From an uncultured Clostridia bacterium (GTDB lineage Bacteria > Bacillota > Clostridia > Lachnospirales > Lachnospiraceae): a stretch of DNA of 36,565 nucleotides. The notes beneath the pieces are model-generated. The model was not told the origin of the DNA. It was given only the letters and a program-made list of their open reading frames with translations, and ran no database searches. This document shows positions 6,765-15,406 of this stretch, in pieces (position 1 is the stretch's first letter; the number at the start of each line of letters is the position of its first letter). The position numbers and the translations under genes were made by a program. Location: NCBI GenBank assembly GCA_948472945.1, contig CAOKVX010000023.1:1-36565 (forward strand). Reading direction: 5' to 3'.

Positions 6765-8885
6765 TTAGTACTGCTTATAATAGTCAAAATCAACATAACC
6801 GCCGGCTTCTTTTGTAGCGTAATTAGTTAACCATGTTCTTGCTCCCATAAATGTGGTGCCGGTATCAAATCTCATGGAAAGTTCTTTGCCTATCTTAGTC
6901 CAGTTTTCTCCGTCAAGACTATAGAAGAAGTTAGCTTTGTCCGCTCTGGTTTTTCCTGTGTTAAATTTGTATTCAACCTTAAGATATACCGGCGTATCTC
7001 CGGTAATCTCCGAAGCAGCCTCATTCTCATTTATTGTATTGTTAGGCGAATTTTTTTCACACTGTCCGCTGCCTTGGAATATATACCTCTTTCCATTCTC
7101 ATCACATTTTACGCCGACCATTCCGTAGTCGCTTCCTACAGCTACAAGTCCGGCATAATCACCAGGTTTCATTCCGTTCGTGATAATAGCGGTCTCAGAT
7201 GTAAATTCAGGTCCGACTGTTCTCTGTGTAAGCGAATTTCTTGCATACCACACATTGTTACATGTACGTCCGTTTTTGATTCTGTAATAACCCGGATTCT
7301 CCGTCACCGACCAGTTATCATTGTCAGGATTATGATTCCATTGCCATACAAGTTTAAGCTTGTCGCCTTCGTTATATGTGAAATCATCATCACCAACAAT
7401 ATAATTGGACTTTCCGCTGTCATTCAGTCTGATTTTCATAGGTGCATCTGCCTTGCTTGCATGGAAATCTCCATTATCATCATAAGTTCCCATTATAGGC
7501 CAGTCTTTAAAGTTGTTTCCTTCTTCATCCGTATAGTCCCAGTTAACCGCTACTATAGAAGGAATACGTCCAACTGCATCATGGTCCTGGAAAAGTATTC
7601 CATACCAGTCTCCATATATTGTATCAACAATACCTCCCTGCGCGAGACCCGTACCATACTCGTATGTCGAACCGCTGTATACAATCTGCTCCTCCCAGTC
7701 CTCAGGAGTGCTGTCCGCAAGCTTCTTACTTCTGTAACATACCTCTGTTCTGAACCATCCGCTGCTAGGCGATGCAATTATAAGAAGGTAATAGTATTCT
7801 CCGACCTTGTATGCATGGACGCCTTCCCAAAGACCCCATCTGTCAACTTCCTTACCATCTACTATATCCTTTGGTTTTTTAAATAATTCTTTTGAATCGC
7901 CTACTCTTCTGACTTCTCCTCTACCTCCGTTGTCGGAGTCCACAAGCTCAATTTCCTGTAATATTGAACCGCCATATATGACATACATACTTCCATCGTC
8001 AAATATTAACGCAGGGTCATGAAAACTTGCTTTAATAAAGTATGAATCCCAAGTGCCGTTTTCTACATCATCAGTAGAAAATACAAAAAATCCGTAACCG
8101 TTACTGTTGAATATTACATAGTATTTTCCCTCATGATATCTGATTGCAGCAGCCCACGAGCCATTAGTATATACATTTTTATTGTTCTCAAGATTATTTG
8201 CGTCGTCATCAAACAACGTATCATATACGTAATTTACAATTTCCCAGTGAACTAAGTCGGTAGACTTCATAATTGGCGCACCCGGGCAAAGGTTCATTGT
8301 AGTGCTTACCATATAATAAGCCCCGCCTACCCGTATAAAGTCACAGTCCGGCACATCCGAGAATATCGTAGGATAATCTGCAACTGCAAGATTGTTCATA
8401 TCAAGTTCAGGTACAGGCGTAGGTTCCTGTGGTCCCGGTCCCGGTATATCCGTAACTGTCGGCTGTGTAGGAGCCGGTGTCGGTGTCTGAACATTTAATG
8501 TCTGCGTTGGCACCGGAGTTGGGACAGTCTTCTTAACATTTTTCACTGTCACATTACATTTAAGAGTTTTCTTTTTGCTGCCATACTTGACTGTTGCCTT
8601 AATTACTGATTTCCCTTTTTTCTTAGCGGTCACTCTGGCGCCCTTTGAGCCATTCTTTTTAACGGCCGCTATTTTAGTCTTGGATGATTTCCACTTTACC
8701 GATTTAATCTTACTCCCTTTAACTTTCAGCGCCGCTTTGTCGCCAACATACATAGTAAGCTTTGTTTTGCTAATCTTTGGCTTTGCAGCAGCGTCAGCAT
8801 TTAACGTGCCGGGAATAATTGATAACCCCATAGCAATAACAGATGTTATTGCTATCATTTTTTTTAAAGATGCATGATTTCTCAT
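6765..8885 (-). CDS. Secreted GH43 glycosidase with N-terminal BIG2-like domain
   Basis: The protein has 706 residues. In order it has a signal peptide (1-33, ending ADAAA), a lysine-rich BIG2-type Ig-like domain (about 35-117), a Pro/Thr linker (118-160), a GH43 propeller (about 168-490) and a C-terminal concanavalin-like sandwich (about 500-706). Catalytic candidates are D180 (VPDCDFIRVG), D290 (FHDPALIFDDG) and E354 (LWEGVHAYK). The pattern resembles GH43 subfamily 12-type xylosidase/arabinofuranosidases, where the residue after the catalytic Asp is variable; here it is Cys. The BIG2 domain may attach the enzyme to the cell wall. I chose the ATG at 8885, preceded by GGGGGT, over a start 11 codons earlier that lacks a ribosome site. 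It follows the CBM/LRR gene and a long hairpin. Confidence 0.88.
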   Translation of the reverse strand: MRNHASLKKMIAITSVIAMGLSIIPGTLNADAAAKPKISKTKLTMYVGDKAALKVKGSKIKSVKWKSSKTKIAAVKKNGSKGARVTAKKKGKSVIKATVKYGSKKKTLKCNVTVKNVKKTVPTPVPTQTLNVQTPTPAPTQPTVTDIPGPGPQEPTPVPELDMNNLAVADYPTIFSDVPDCDFIRVGGAYYMVSTTMNLCPGAPIMKSTDLVHWEIVNYVYDTLFDDDANNLENNKNVYTNGSWAAAIRYHEGKYYVIFNSNGYGFFVFSTDDVENGTWDSYFIKASFHDPALIFDDGSMYVIYGGSILQEIELVDSDNGGRGEVRRVGDSKELFKKPKDIVDGKEVDRWGLWEGVHAYKVGEYYYLLIIASPSSGWFRTEVCYRSKKLADSTPEDWEEQIVYSGSTYEYGTGLAQGGIVDTIYGDWYGILFQDHDAVGRIPSIVAVNWDYTDEEGNNFKDWPIMGTYDDNGDFHASKADAPMKIRLNDSGKSNYIVGDDDFTYNEGDKLKLVWQWNHNPDNDNWSVTENPGYYRIKNGRTCNNVWYARNSLTQRTVGPEFTSETAIITNGMKPGDYAGLVAVGSDYGMVGVKCDENGKRYIFQGSGQCEKNSPNNTINENEAASEITGDTPVYLKVEYKFNTGKTRADKANFFYSLDGENWTKIGKELSMRFDTGTTFMGARTWLTNYATKEAGGYVDFDYYKQY

Positions 8886-8931
8886 TCTGTCATACCCCCA
8901 TAATATCTTTATAGTCACGAATAGCCTTATA

Positions 8932-8978
8932 GTCAGAATAACAGTTTATTGTCATACGACATAAACTGTTATTCTGAC
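8932..8978. repeat. Perfect 18-bp inverted repeat between CBM/LRR and GH43 genes
   Basis: Arms 8932-8949 and 8961-8978 are perfectly complementary. The 11-nt loop can add three more pairs (GTC/GAC). No T-tract follows on the minus strand. It lies 46 bases before the GH43 start, so it could be an intercistronic stabiliser, a processing site or an operator. Confidence 0.7.
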
Positions 8979-9029
8979 TTATAATTTATTAACCTTTTCG
9001 TAAAATAACAAGGCCAGATGATATAATTA

Positions 9030-10178
9030 TTATTTTACTTTAGCTTTCTTTGATAATCCAGCATTTGTAAGCATTTTCTTGTAAGCTTTTTTCTTTGCCT
9101 TAGGAACTTTTACAACTGCCTTTGAAGATGTCTTCTTGAACGCTGCTCTGCCAATTGACTTGATAACAGTTGACTTGATAGTTATCTTCTTCAGCGATGT
9201 ACATCCCTGAAATGCATTCTTTCCAATTGTCTGTACATTAGAACCGATTGTAAGAGACTTAATATCATCTCCCTTGAACGCCTTGGCATTAATTGCAGTT
9301 ACATTGTAAGCATATCCTTCAAGAGTGATTGATGCAGGAATTGAAAGCGCTGACTTAGGTACGTCAAATCCAACAACACTAACCGTATCCTTGCCTGTAA
9401 CTTTATAGGTAATACCTTTAACTACTTCCTCATAACCAACCTCAAGGTCCGGACCTTCTACAATAGGTGGAAGCACAGTTCCAGGTGTTTCCACAGCCGG
9501 AGCCGGCGTAGGTGACGGCGTAGGTGACTGAACAGGCGCCGGTGTTGCAGCTACAAACTCTTTTATACAGAAATTATCTATATAATATTCTTCCTTATTC
9601 GGATCCTTATATGCATCACCCTGCGACTCAACAGCCTCCGGATAAGCAAACTCAAGATAAATAAACTTGTCACCCGTCTTATCAGCATACTCTGCCGGAA
9701 GTGTAAACTGCCATTCAATATGCTCCCAGTCTTCATTTGGTACAGCTACAGGCTGACCAATCTGACCCCAGTCAGGCATATAGTGAACTATCATTGCTCT
9801 GTTGTCTGTCTCATACTTCTCAGCCACACCATTGTCATGACGCGCATCAAATGATATAGTATAACGTTTGCCTACCTCAAGCTTATCAATCTTATACGCA
9901 AATGCTGAGTTCTCCCAATATCCATTTCTGGCAGATACCTTTACACATGCCCCGTCGGTACCTGATGCACCGTCATATGTACTGTTAAGTCCCTCAACAA
10001 TCTCCACCTTGGCGCTATTGCCATAAACGTCTCCAAGCTCTCCGTCATTGAAATCATAATTACATATTACTCCATCAGCAGCCTCAGCTGTACCAGGCCC
10101 TCCATTGACAATTACAAGTCCTGATACAAAGCACACTGCAGCACATGCAGCAAATACTTTAAATACATTTTTTCTCAT
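9030..10178 (-). CDS. Secreted CBM4/9/22-like carbohydrate-binding protein with LRR_5 (BspA-like) repeats
   Basis: The protein has 382 residues. A signal peptide (1-34, ending AEAA) is followed by a beta-sandwich segment (about 37-205) with the CBM4/9/22 pattern: CNYDFNDGELGDVYG, VKVSARNGYWENSAFAYKIDKLEVGKRYTISFDAR and WEHIEWQFTLP. A Pro/Thr/Ala linker (about 206-235) follows, then LRR_5-type repeats (INAKAFKGDDIKSLTIGSNVQTIGKNAFQGCTSLKKI) and a very basic tail. No catalytic domain is visible, so it is probably a polysaccharide-binding surface or secreted protein that presents substrate to the neighbouring GH43. GGAGGT lies just upstream of the ATG at 10178, ruling out starts 5 and 12 codons earlier. 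Confidence 0.8.
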   Translation of the reverse strand: MRKNVFKVFAACAAVCFVSGLVIVNGGPGTAEAADGVICNYDFNDGELGDVYGNSAKVEIVEGLNSTYDGASGTDGACVKVSARNGYWENSAFAYKIDKLEVGKRYTISFDARHDNGVAEKYETDNRAMIVHYMPDWGQIGQPVAVPNEDWEHIEWQFTLPAEYADKTGDKFIYLEFAYPEAVESQGDAYKDPNKEEYYIDNFCIKEFVAATPAPVQSPTPSPTPAPAVETPGTVLPPIVEGPDLEVGYEEVVKGITYKVTGKDTVSVVGFDVPKSALSIPASITLEGYAYNVTAINAKAFKGDDIKSLTIGSNVQTIGKNAFQGCTSLKKITIKSTVIKSIGRAAFKKTSSKAVVKVPKAKKKAYKKMLTNAGLSKKAKVK

Positions 10179-10229
10179 TCTACATACCTCCATAAAATTT
10201 GCATTATTATACATTATTAATACTAAATA

Positions 10230-10238
10230 ATTATACCA
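10230..10238 (-). promoter_or_regulatory. Extended -10 promoter of the CBM/LRR gene
   Basis: TGGTATAAT on the minus strand is an extended -10 with consensus hexamer, 52 bases before the start codon. No good -35 is visible, so transcription may depend on an activator such as the nearby response regulator. Confidence 0.55.
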
Positions 10239-10312
10239 TACGGCACAATATGTTTATATGTACATTTTTCGTTTAATTATGGACAAAAAACTTTTGTATA
10301 ATTTTAACAACG

Positions 10313-11422
10313 TCAATATGCCCTCGACTCCAAAACCTTTTCCGTAACTGTTATCATTTTCGCAGTTTTACCGCCATATTCTATAACACTCACATTATTT
10401 TCAGCCTGAAAACACGCTTCGTCAATATAATTGGTTTTCCTGCTTATCTTTTGCCCATTCTCAAGCTTTCTTATAGCTTCCTCTACATATGGCGCCGAAA
10501 GCGGATTACATTCAAAATCAGCATTTATCTTTCCCATCAAAACACACTCAAGACCGTCGTGTACCGCATCAAACGAAATCAGTATAGTGTCGCCCCCGAC
10601 GCCATACGTCATACCCGCTTCGTCAAGCGCGTCGATAACCCCCCAAGCTTCATTATCGTTATGGCATACAACGACGTCGACTTTTCCAAACATGCTTATA
10701 AATTCATCCATAACACGCTTCCCGGCCTCTTTCGTAAATTCCCCGTCCTTCTCGGCAAGCTTTGTCCAATTATCATGTTTATTTATATATTTGTCAAAAC
10801 CTGTCGTCCTGCCTTTCTGGGCAGCAGAACCTTCCGTTCCGGCCACTGTTACTATACTGATATCCTCCGACGACCTGCCCTTATTTTCAAGATATGATTC
10901 CAGCCATGCTCCGGCCGCCTCCCCCTCAGCCTCAAAATCAGAGCCAAACCATGCCTCATATAACTTTTCATCACAGTCTATCGTCCTGTCAATTACAAAT
11001 ACTTTTATATCCGCCTTTTTCGCCGCTTTCAATACGGCATTCCAGCCGTCTGTAACTATCGGGTCAATAACAATATAGTCTACTTTCTGTTCAACAAAAT
11101 CCATTACAGCCTGCTTTTGATAATCAGAATTATTGTCAGAATCAATAAACACAAGCTTATAACCGTTCTCTTCAGAAAATGTATCTATTGCGCTCTCCGT
11201 AGCCGCCTCTCTCCAAGCCGATTCATGTCCAACCTGAACAAATCCTATCGTTATAAGTTCATCCCCCGGCAAAACGGGTTCCGCGTCCGGCTTTTCGCTA
11301 GGTTTCCCCTTTTCATCATTTTGAACAAAAACATCAGTAGTATCGGCATGATTACAGCCAGACAATGAAACTATATTAACTATCAAAAAAATATTATATA
11401 CAAGTAAACATATTCGTTTCAA
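10313..11422 (-). CDS. YtfQ-like sugar-binding lipoprotein, orphan copy
   Basis: This is a 369-residue type I periplasmic-binding-fold lipoprotein with signal and lipobox LSGC (Cys about 23). The segments IGFVQVGHESAWREAATESA, VDYIVIDPIVTDGWNAVLKAAK, VFVIDRTIDCDEKLYEAWFGSD and VVVCHNDNEAWGVIDALDEAGM match the YtfQ galactofuranose/furanose-binding family. Translation probably starts at TTG 11422, eight bases after GGAGG; a GTG three codons earlier overlaps that ribosome site. It has its own promoter and follows the transporter terminator. It could therefore be a second substrate-specificity subunit for the upstream permeases, or a sensory binding protein for the YesM kinase. Confidence 0.85.
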   Translation of the reverse strand: MKRICLLVYNIFLIVNIVSLSGCNHADTTDVFVQNDEKGKPSEKPDAEPVLPGDELITIGFVQVGHESAWREAATESAIDTFSEENGYKLVFIDSDNNSDYQKQAVMDFVEQKVDYIVIDPIVTDGWNAVLKAAKKADIKVFVIDRTIDCDEKLYEAWFGSDFEAEGEAAGAWLESYLENKGRSSEDISIVTVAGTEGSAAQKGRTTGFDKYINKHDNWTKLAEKDGEFTKEAGKRVMDEFISMFGKVDVVVCHNDNEAWGVIDALDEAGMTYGVGGDTILISFDAVHDGLECVLMGKINADFECNPLSAPYVEEAIRKLENGQKISRKTNYIDEACFQAENNVSVIEYGGKTAKMITVTEKVLESRAY

Positions 11423-11460
11423 TGGGTACACCTCCGGTAATCATGCTTTTAAACATGAAA

Positions 11461-11489
11461 ATTATAACAACAATAACATTTATTTGCAA
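11461..11489 (-). promoter_or_regulatory. Sigma-70-type promoter of the orphan sugar-binding lipoprotein
   Basis: TTGCAA (11484-11489) and TATAAT (11461-11466) are 17 bp apart on the minus strand, about 39 bases before the TTG start. A near-consensus promoter right after the transporter terminator shows the gene can be expressed independently. Confidence 0.7.
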
Positions 11490-11561
11490 GCTCATACTTC
11501 ATGCGGAAAAGCTCAATGCCTTTTGTTATTATAATATCATTAGCAATATACCATTTAAGGC

Positions 11562-11598
11562 AAAATTAAAGGCAATGCCGCAAAAGACGGCACTGCCT
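11562..11598 (-). terminator. Terminator of the sugar ABC transporter operon
   Basis: An 11-bp stem with one mismatch (11570-11580 with 11588-11598) has a 7-nt loop and is followed on the minus strand by TTTAATTTTG. It lies 44 bases downstream of the last permease stop. Confidence 0.75.
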
Positions 11599-11641
11599 AT
11601 CAATAATAAAATAAAATGAAATTAGAATTTACTGCATCAAA

Positions 11642-12691
11642 TTATGCCCTGTGTTTCCAAGCCATAATCACACTCTGCAGAATAAGGAATATACAAAGCA
11701 TACCTGCTATAGTAATGTTCGTCCACCACGCTTCTCCAAGTCCGGCCAAGGCAACAATATTCTGAATTGTCGCGAGAGAGAGTACACCGAAAAATGTACC
11801 GATTATATTACCTACACCACCGGTAAGCATTGTACCTCCTATGATGGAGGATGCAATGGCGTTCATCTCCATTCCCAATGCATGGGACGGAGAACCGGAA
11901 CCACTGTTTAGGAAAAATACATATCCGCCTATTCCCGCAAGAATTCCGCATATGAGATGAGACAGGAATCTCGTCCTTCTAACATTAATACCAAGCATGA
12001 TTGCACTCTGGTTGTTTCCGCCCATCGCATAGAAACTACGTCCAAGCTTAGTCCATCTCAGTACACAGAACATTAAAATAACGATAATAAGCGCTACTAC
12101 AACACCCAATTCAATATAGGCGTCAATATAAATACCTTTTTTATTTACAGAACCCATTCCCGGAATCAATACACGCGTTGTCTTTAATTTTGAGAATGAC
12201 TCATTGACAACATTAAACGGCTCTTTGTGAACTATCGTTGTCATACCCCGGGCAAAGAACATACCCGCAAGCGTAACGATAAACGGCTGTATTCCAAGGT
12301 AAGCCACAAGAAATCCCTGTACAAGACCAAATGCAAGTCCGATTCCAAGAGCAATTAAAATAGAAACAACTAAATTGCCTCCCATGAAATCCAAATAAAC
12401 TGCACTGCACATACATACAAGAGCAGTCATACCGCCGACGGATATATCAATTCCGCCTCCAATCATCACTATACTCATACCACATGAAGCAATAATAAGC
12501 GCTGCATTCTGATTTAGAATATTAAAAAATGTCTGTGGTTTCAAAAAACCCGAGCCCTGAAATATGATAGCTCCTATATACATCATAAAAAATACAAAAA
12601 TAGTTATGCTAAGAAGCAGGTTTGTATCAGAAATCCGCTTAATCTTTGCACCAATTCCTTTATCGGATACCGCTGATTTATTTGATGACAT
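11642..12691 (-). CDS. yjfF: Sugar ABC transporter permease, YjfF-like
   Basis: The 349-residue integral membrane protein belongs to the BPD_transp_2 (ribose/galactose/furanose) permease family, with eight or more hydrophobic segments and the family's IVMIGGGIDISVGGMTALVCM and NAIASSIIGGTMLTGGVG motifs. It begins one base after the stop of the preceding permease gene with GGAGG upstream, indicating tight co-expression. By order (binding protein, ATPase, permease, permease) it corresponds to YjfF of the YtfQ-YtfR-YtfT-YjfF galactofuranose system. The symbol is by analogy; substrate may be a furanose such as arabinofuranose or galactofuranose. Confidence 0.85.
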   Translation of the reverse strand: MSSNKSAVSDKGIGAKIKRISDTNLLLSITIFVFFMMYIGAIIFQGSGFLKPQTFFNILNQNAALIIASCGMSIVMIGGGIDISVGGMTALVCMCSAVYLDFMGGNLVVSILIALGIGLAFGLVQGFLVAYLGIQPFIVTLAGMFFARGMTTIVHKEPFNVVNESFSKLKTTRVLIPGMGSVNKKGIYIDAYIELGVVVALIIVILMFCVLRWTKLGRSFYAMGGNNQSAIMLGINVRRTRFLSHLICGILAGIGGYVFFLNSGSGSPSHALGMEMNAIASSIIGGTMLTGGVGNIIGTFFGVLSLATIQNIVALAGLGEAWWTNITIAGMLCIFLILQSVIMAWKHRA

Positions 12692-12692
12692 A

Positions 12693-13775
12693 TTAGCTGG
12701 CCTCCTTTTTGCTTACTCTGATTTTCTTCCAAAATGATGAAAGTTTTTCTCTTACAACCGGCGCGCTCAAAACAACAAGGATAATAACCACAATCGCCTT
12801 GTATGCAGGAAGTGCGTTTGATGGAACTTTAAACTTATAAAGCGTTGTTGTAAGGAACTGTATTACATATGCACCAAGAATTGATGCAGTCATGCTGAAT
12901 TTACCTCCGCTGAGCGCATTTCCTCCAAGAGCAACTGCAAGAATGGCATCCATCTCTATATCTTTCGCAATCGTCGAGTAGTTAATACTTGATACACGGC
13001 TTACTTTAATCAATCCCGCAACTGCAACACAGAGACCAAGTATTACGAAAGAAAGGAACTTAATAAACGTAGGATTAATACCGTTAAGCCTTGAAGACTT
13101 AGCATTGATACCCACTGCCTGCGTATACAGCCCAAGATTAGTAAACTTAAGGACGAGAGCTATAATAATAACACACGCTACTGCAATGAAGAACGGCGTC
13201 GGAAGAGCAATTCCCGGTATGTTTCCGCCAAAATAGGTGAATTCCACCTCATTAACAATAGGGAGACGGTTACTGTTAATCCACGCTGCTATAGAACGTC
13301 CTGCAGTGAACAATATAAGCGTGGCCACCATCGGCTGAATCTTAAACACCGACACTAACATTCCGTTAAAAGCTCCAAAAAACATTGAAACAACACAAGC
13401 TACAAGAAATGCCACGATAATTGGCGCTTTCATTGTCTCAGGAGCCGATTCCGTTCCACATAGTATCCTGAGAATTACCGCACCGGCTATAGCTATAGCT
13501 GAACCGATTGAGATATCCTGTCCCCCTGTTGCCGCAGTTACAATTGTCATACCAATCGCAAGTATGGCAAGCTCCGAACCATAATCAAGTATAGAAATAA
13601 GGTTACCCGAAAGTACAGGATTACCGGCATTATTCTGCTCGATTCCTATTCGAAAAAATGATGGGTCAGCAATCAAATTAAATAAGATAAGCACCGCCAA
13701 AGCAGCCACCGGAATTATCAATTGCTTCATAGAGCCAAATAATGCAATAGATCTATTAGATTTTGTATTTCCCAT
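12693..13775 (-). CDS. ytfT: Sugar ABC transporter permease, YtfT-like
   Basis: The 360-residue integral membrane protein is of the BPD_transp_2 family, with IGMTIVTAATGGQDISIGSAIAIAG as the conserved motif after the second or third membrane segment and EMDAILAVALGGNALSGGKFS near the C-terminus. It forms the translocation channel with the next permease. It starts two bases after the stop of the ATPase gene, and its own stop is one base before the next gene, as expected for one polycistronic unit. The symbol is by analogy with the four-gene galactofuranose operon. Confidence 0.85.
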   Translation of the reverse strand: MGNTKSNRSIALFGSMKQLIIPVAALAVLILFNLIADPSFFRIGIEQNNAGNPVLSGNLISILDYGSELAILAIGMTIVTAATGGQDISIGSAIAIAGAVILRILCGTESAPETMKAPIIVAFLVACVVSMFFGAFNGMLVSVFKIQPMVATLILFTAGRSIAAWINSNRLPIVNEVEFTYFGGNIPGIALPTPFFIAVACVIIIALVLKFTNLGLYTQAVGINAKSSRLNGINPTFIKFLSFVILGLCVAVAGLIKVSRVSSINYSTIAKDIEMDAILAVALGGNALSGGKFSMTASILGAYVIQFLTTTLYKFKVPSNALPAYKAIVVIILVVLSAPVVREKLSSFWKKIRVSKKEAS

Positions 13776-13777
13776 TA

Positions 13778-15295
13778 TTATTTGTCACCTCCGGCTATAG
13801 TACTCATAATCTTATTCTGCGTTAAATCGCTGCCTGTAAGCTCTCCAACCACTTTACGGTCACGCATTACTATCATTCTGGAACATGTTCTAAGCATCTC
13901 GTCAGTCTCGGACGAAATAAACGTAACACTCATTCCCTCCGACGCGAGTTTAAGTACAAGTTTTTGAATTTCTACCTTTGTACCTACATCGATACCTCTG
14001 GTAGGCTCATCCAAAATCAGATATTCCGGATTCATGAGAAGCCAGCGTCCAAGTATAACTTTCTGCTGATTACCACCTGAAAGCGATTTGATAGGTGTAT
14101 CCGCGGACGCAGTCTTAATCTCCAAAAGCTTAATGTACTCCTCTGCAAATTTGTACTGCTGTGCCTTTGAAAACGGCCTGAAAAATCCTTTAAGAACCTG
14201 AAGAGCCAAAATAATATTTTCACGTACCGACAAATCACCGATTATTCCGTCAATCTTACGGTCTTCCGGAAGATACGCTATACCATTCTTCATAGCGTCT
14301 ATCGGTTTGTTTATTTTGACTTTCTTGCCATTCATCTTAACCTTTCCGTTAATCACCCTGTCAGCGCCAAATACTGCTCGCACACACTCGCTTCGCCCTG
14401 AACCGAGAAGACCTGTAAATCCATTAACTTCACCTTTATTAATGTAAAAGTCAAACGGCTTTATACCAGCATTGCTCTGAAGTCCCTCTGCTTCAAATAC
14501 AGGAACTTTCGAAGCATCGTCTCCCTTATATTCAAGCGCTTCACTCTTAATATCTGACATATCGTCAAGCTCTTTTCCGAGCATCTTTGCAACAAGCTTA
14601 ACTCTAGGAAGTTCTTCAATAACATACTCGCCTACAAGTTGTCCGTCACGAAGAACCGTAATCTTATCACAAACCTCATACACCTGATCAAGGAAATGTG
14701 TAACGAATATAATTCCCACGCCTTTTTCCCTAAGATTACGCATAAGAGTAAATAACTTTTCAACTTCGTTCTCGTCAAGCGAGGATGTAGGCTCATCAAG
14801 AATCAGTACTTTACAGTCCATATCCACGGCACGGGCAATAGCAACCATCTGCTGTATAGCAATTGAACAGCTGGAAAGCTGCTGTCTTGCCTTGGCAGGA
14901 ATTTCAAGCTGCTGCAATATCTTATCTGCCTTATCATTAATTTTTTTCCAGTTTGTAAGCATGCCTTTTGTACGGCCAATATACATATTTTCCGCTACAG
15001 AAAGATTTGGACAAAGCGTTATCTCCTGATACACTGTACTTATCCCAAGATTCTGCGCATCCTGAGGCGAACGTATTAGCGCCGCCTTATCAAGCCCCTT
15101 AAGGAAAATCTCCCCCTCATCCTTATCATAAACTCCTGTAAGAACCTTAATAAGAGTGGACTTTCCTGCTCCATTTTCTCCCATCAGTGCGTGAATTTCA
15201 CCCTCACACAATCTAAAATCAACATGTTGCAACGCACGTACTCCAGGGAAACTTTTGGATATATTTTTCATTTCCAATACGGACATGTCTTTCAC
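13778..15295 (-). CDS. ytfR: Sugar ABC transporter ATP-binding protein, tandem domains (YtfR-like)
   Basis: This is a 505-residue protein with two fused ABC domains, typical of monosaccharide importers. Domain 1 has Walker A GENGAGKST, a poor signature region (SSCSIAIQQMVAIARA) and Walker B VLILDEPTSSLDE. Domain 2 has a degenerate Walker A (GLLGSGRSE), a strong signature LSGGNQQKVILGRWL and Walker B YLILDEPTRGID. This asymmetry is normal for the family. It energises import by the two permeases that follow. The start is a GTG at 15295, eight bases after GGGGTG; an ATG three codons downstream is an alternative. It is separated from the binding-protein gene by a leaky terminator. Confidence 0.9.
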   Translation of the reverse strand: MKDMSVLEMKNISKSFPGVRALQHVDFRLCEGEIHALMGENGAGKSTLIKVLTGVYDKDEGEIFLKGLDKAALIRSPQDAQNLGISTVYQEITLCPNLSVAENMYIGRTKGMLTNWKKINDKADKILQQLEIPAKARQQLSSCSIAIQQMVAIARAVDMDCKVLILDEPTSSLDENEVEKLFTLMRNLREKGVGIIFVTHFLDQVYEVCDKITVLRDGQLVGEYVIEELPRVKLVAKMLGKELDDMSDIKSEALEYKGDDASKVPVFEAEGLQSNAGIKPFDFYINKGEVNGFTGLLGSGRSECVRAVFGADRVINGKVKMNGKKVKINKPIDAMKNGIAYLPEDRKIDGIIGDLSVRENIILALQVLKGFFRPFSKAQQYKFAEEYIKLLEIKTASADTPIKSLSGGNQQKVILGRWLLMNPEYLILDEPTRGIDVGTKVEIQKLVLKLASEGMSVTFISSETDEMLRTCSRMIVMRDRKVVGELTGSDLTQNKIMSTIAGGDK

Positions 15296-15324
15296 CAGTG
15301 TTTCACCCCTTATTATTTATTTAT

Positions 15325-15371
15325 AAAAAGCGCGGGCAAGCGTACTGACAATAACTTACGCTGCGCCGCGC
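15325..15371 (-). terminator. Intra-operon terminator/attenuator after the binding-protein gene
   Basis: A GC-rich hairpin (15330-15343 with 15358-15371: 6 bp, a 3x3 internal loop, then 5 bp) is followed on the minus strand by T5 (15325-15329). It sits between the binding-protein stop and the ATPase start, with no good promoter after it. It probably lets only part of the transcription through, giving an excess of binding protein. Confidence 0.7.
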
Positions 15372-15406
15372 TCTCTTAACAAATCACAAACTTATTACAA
15401 TAAAGA

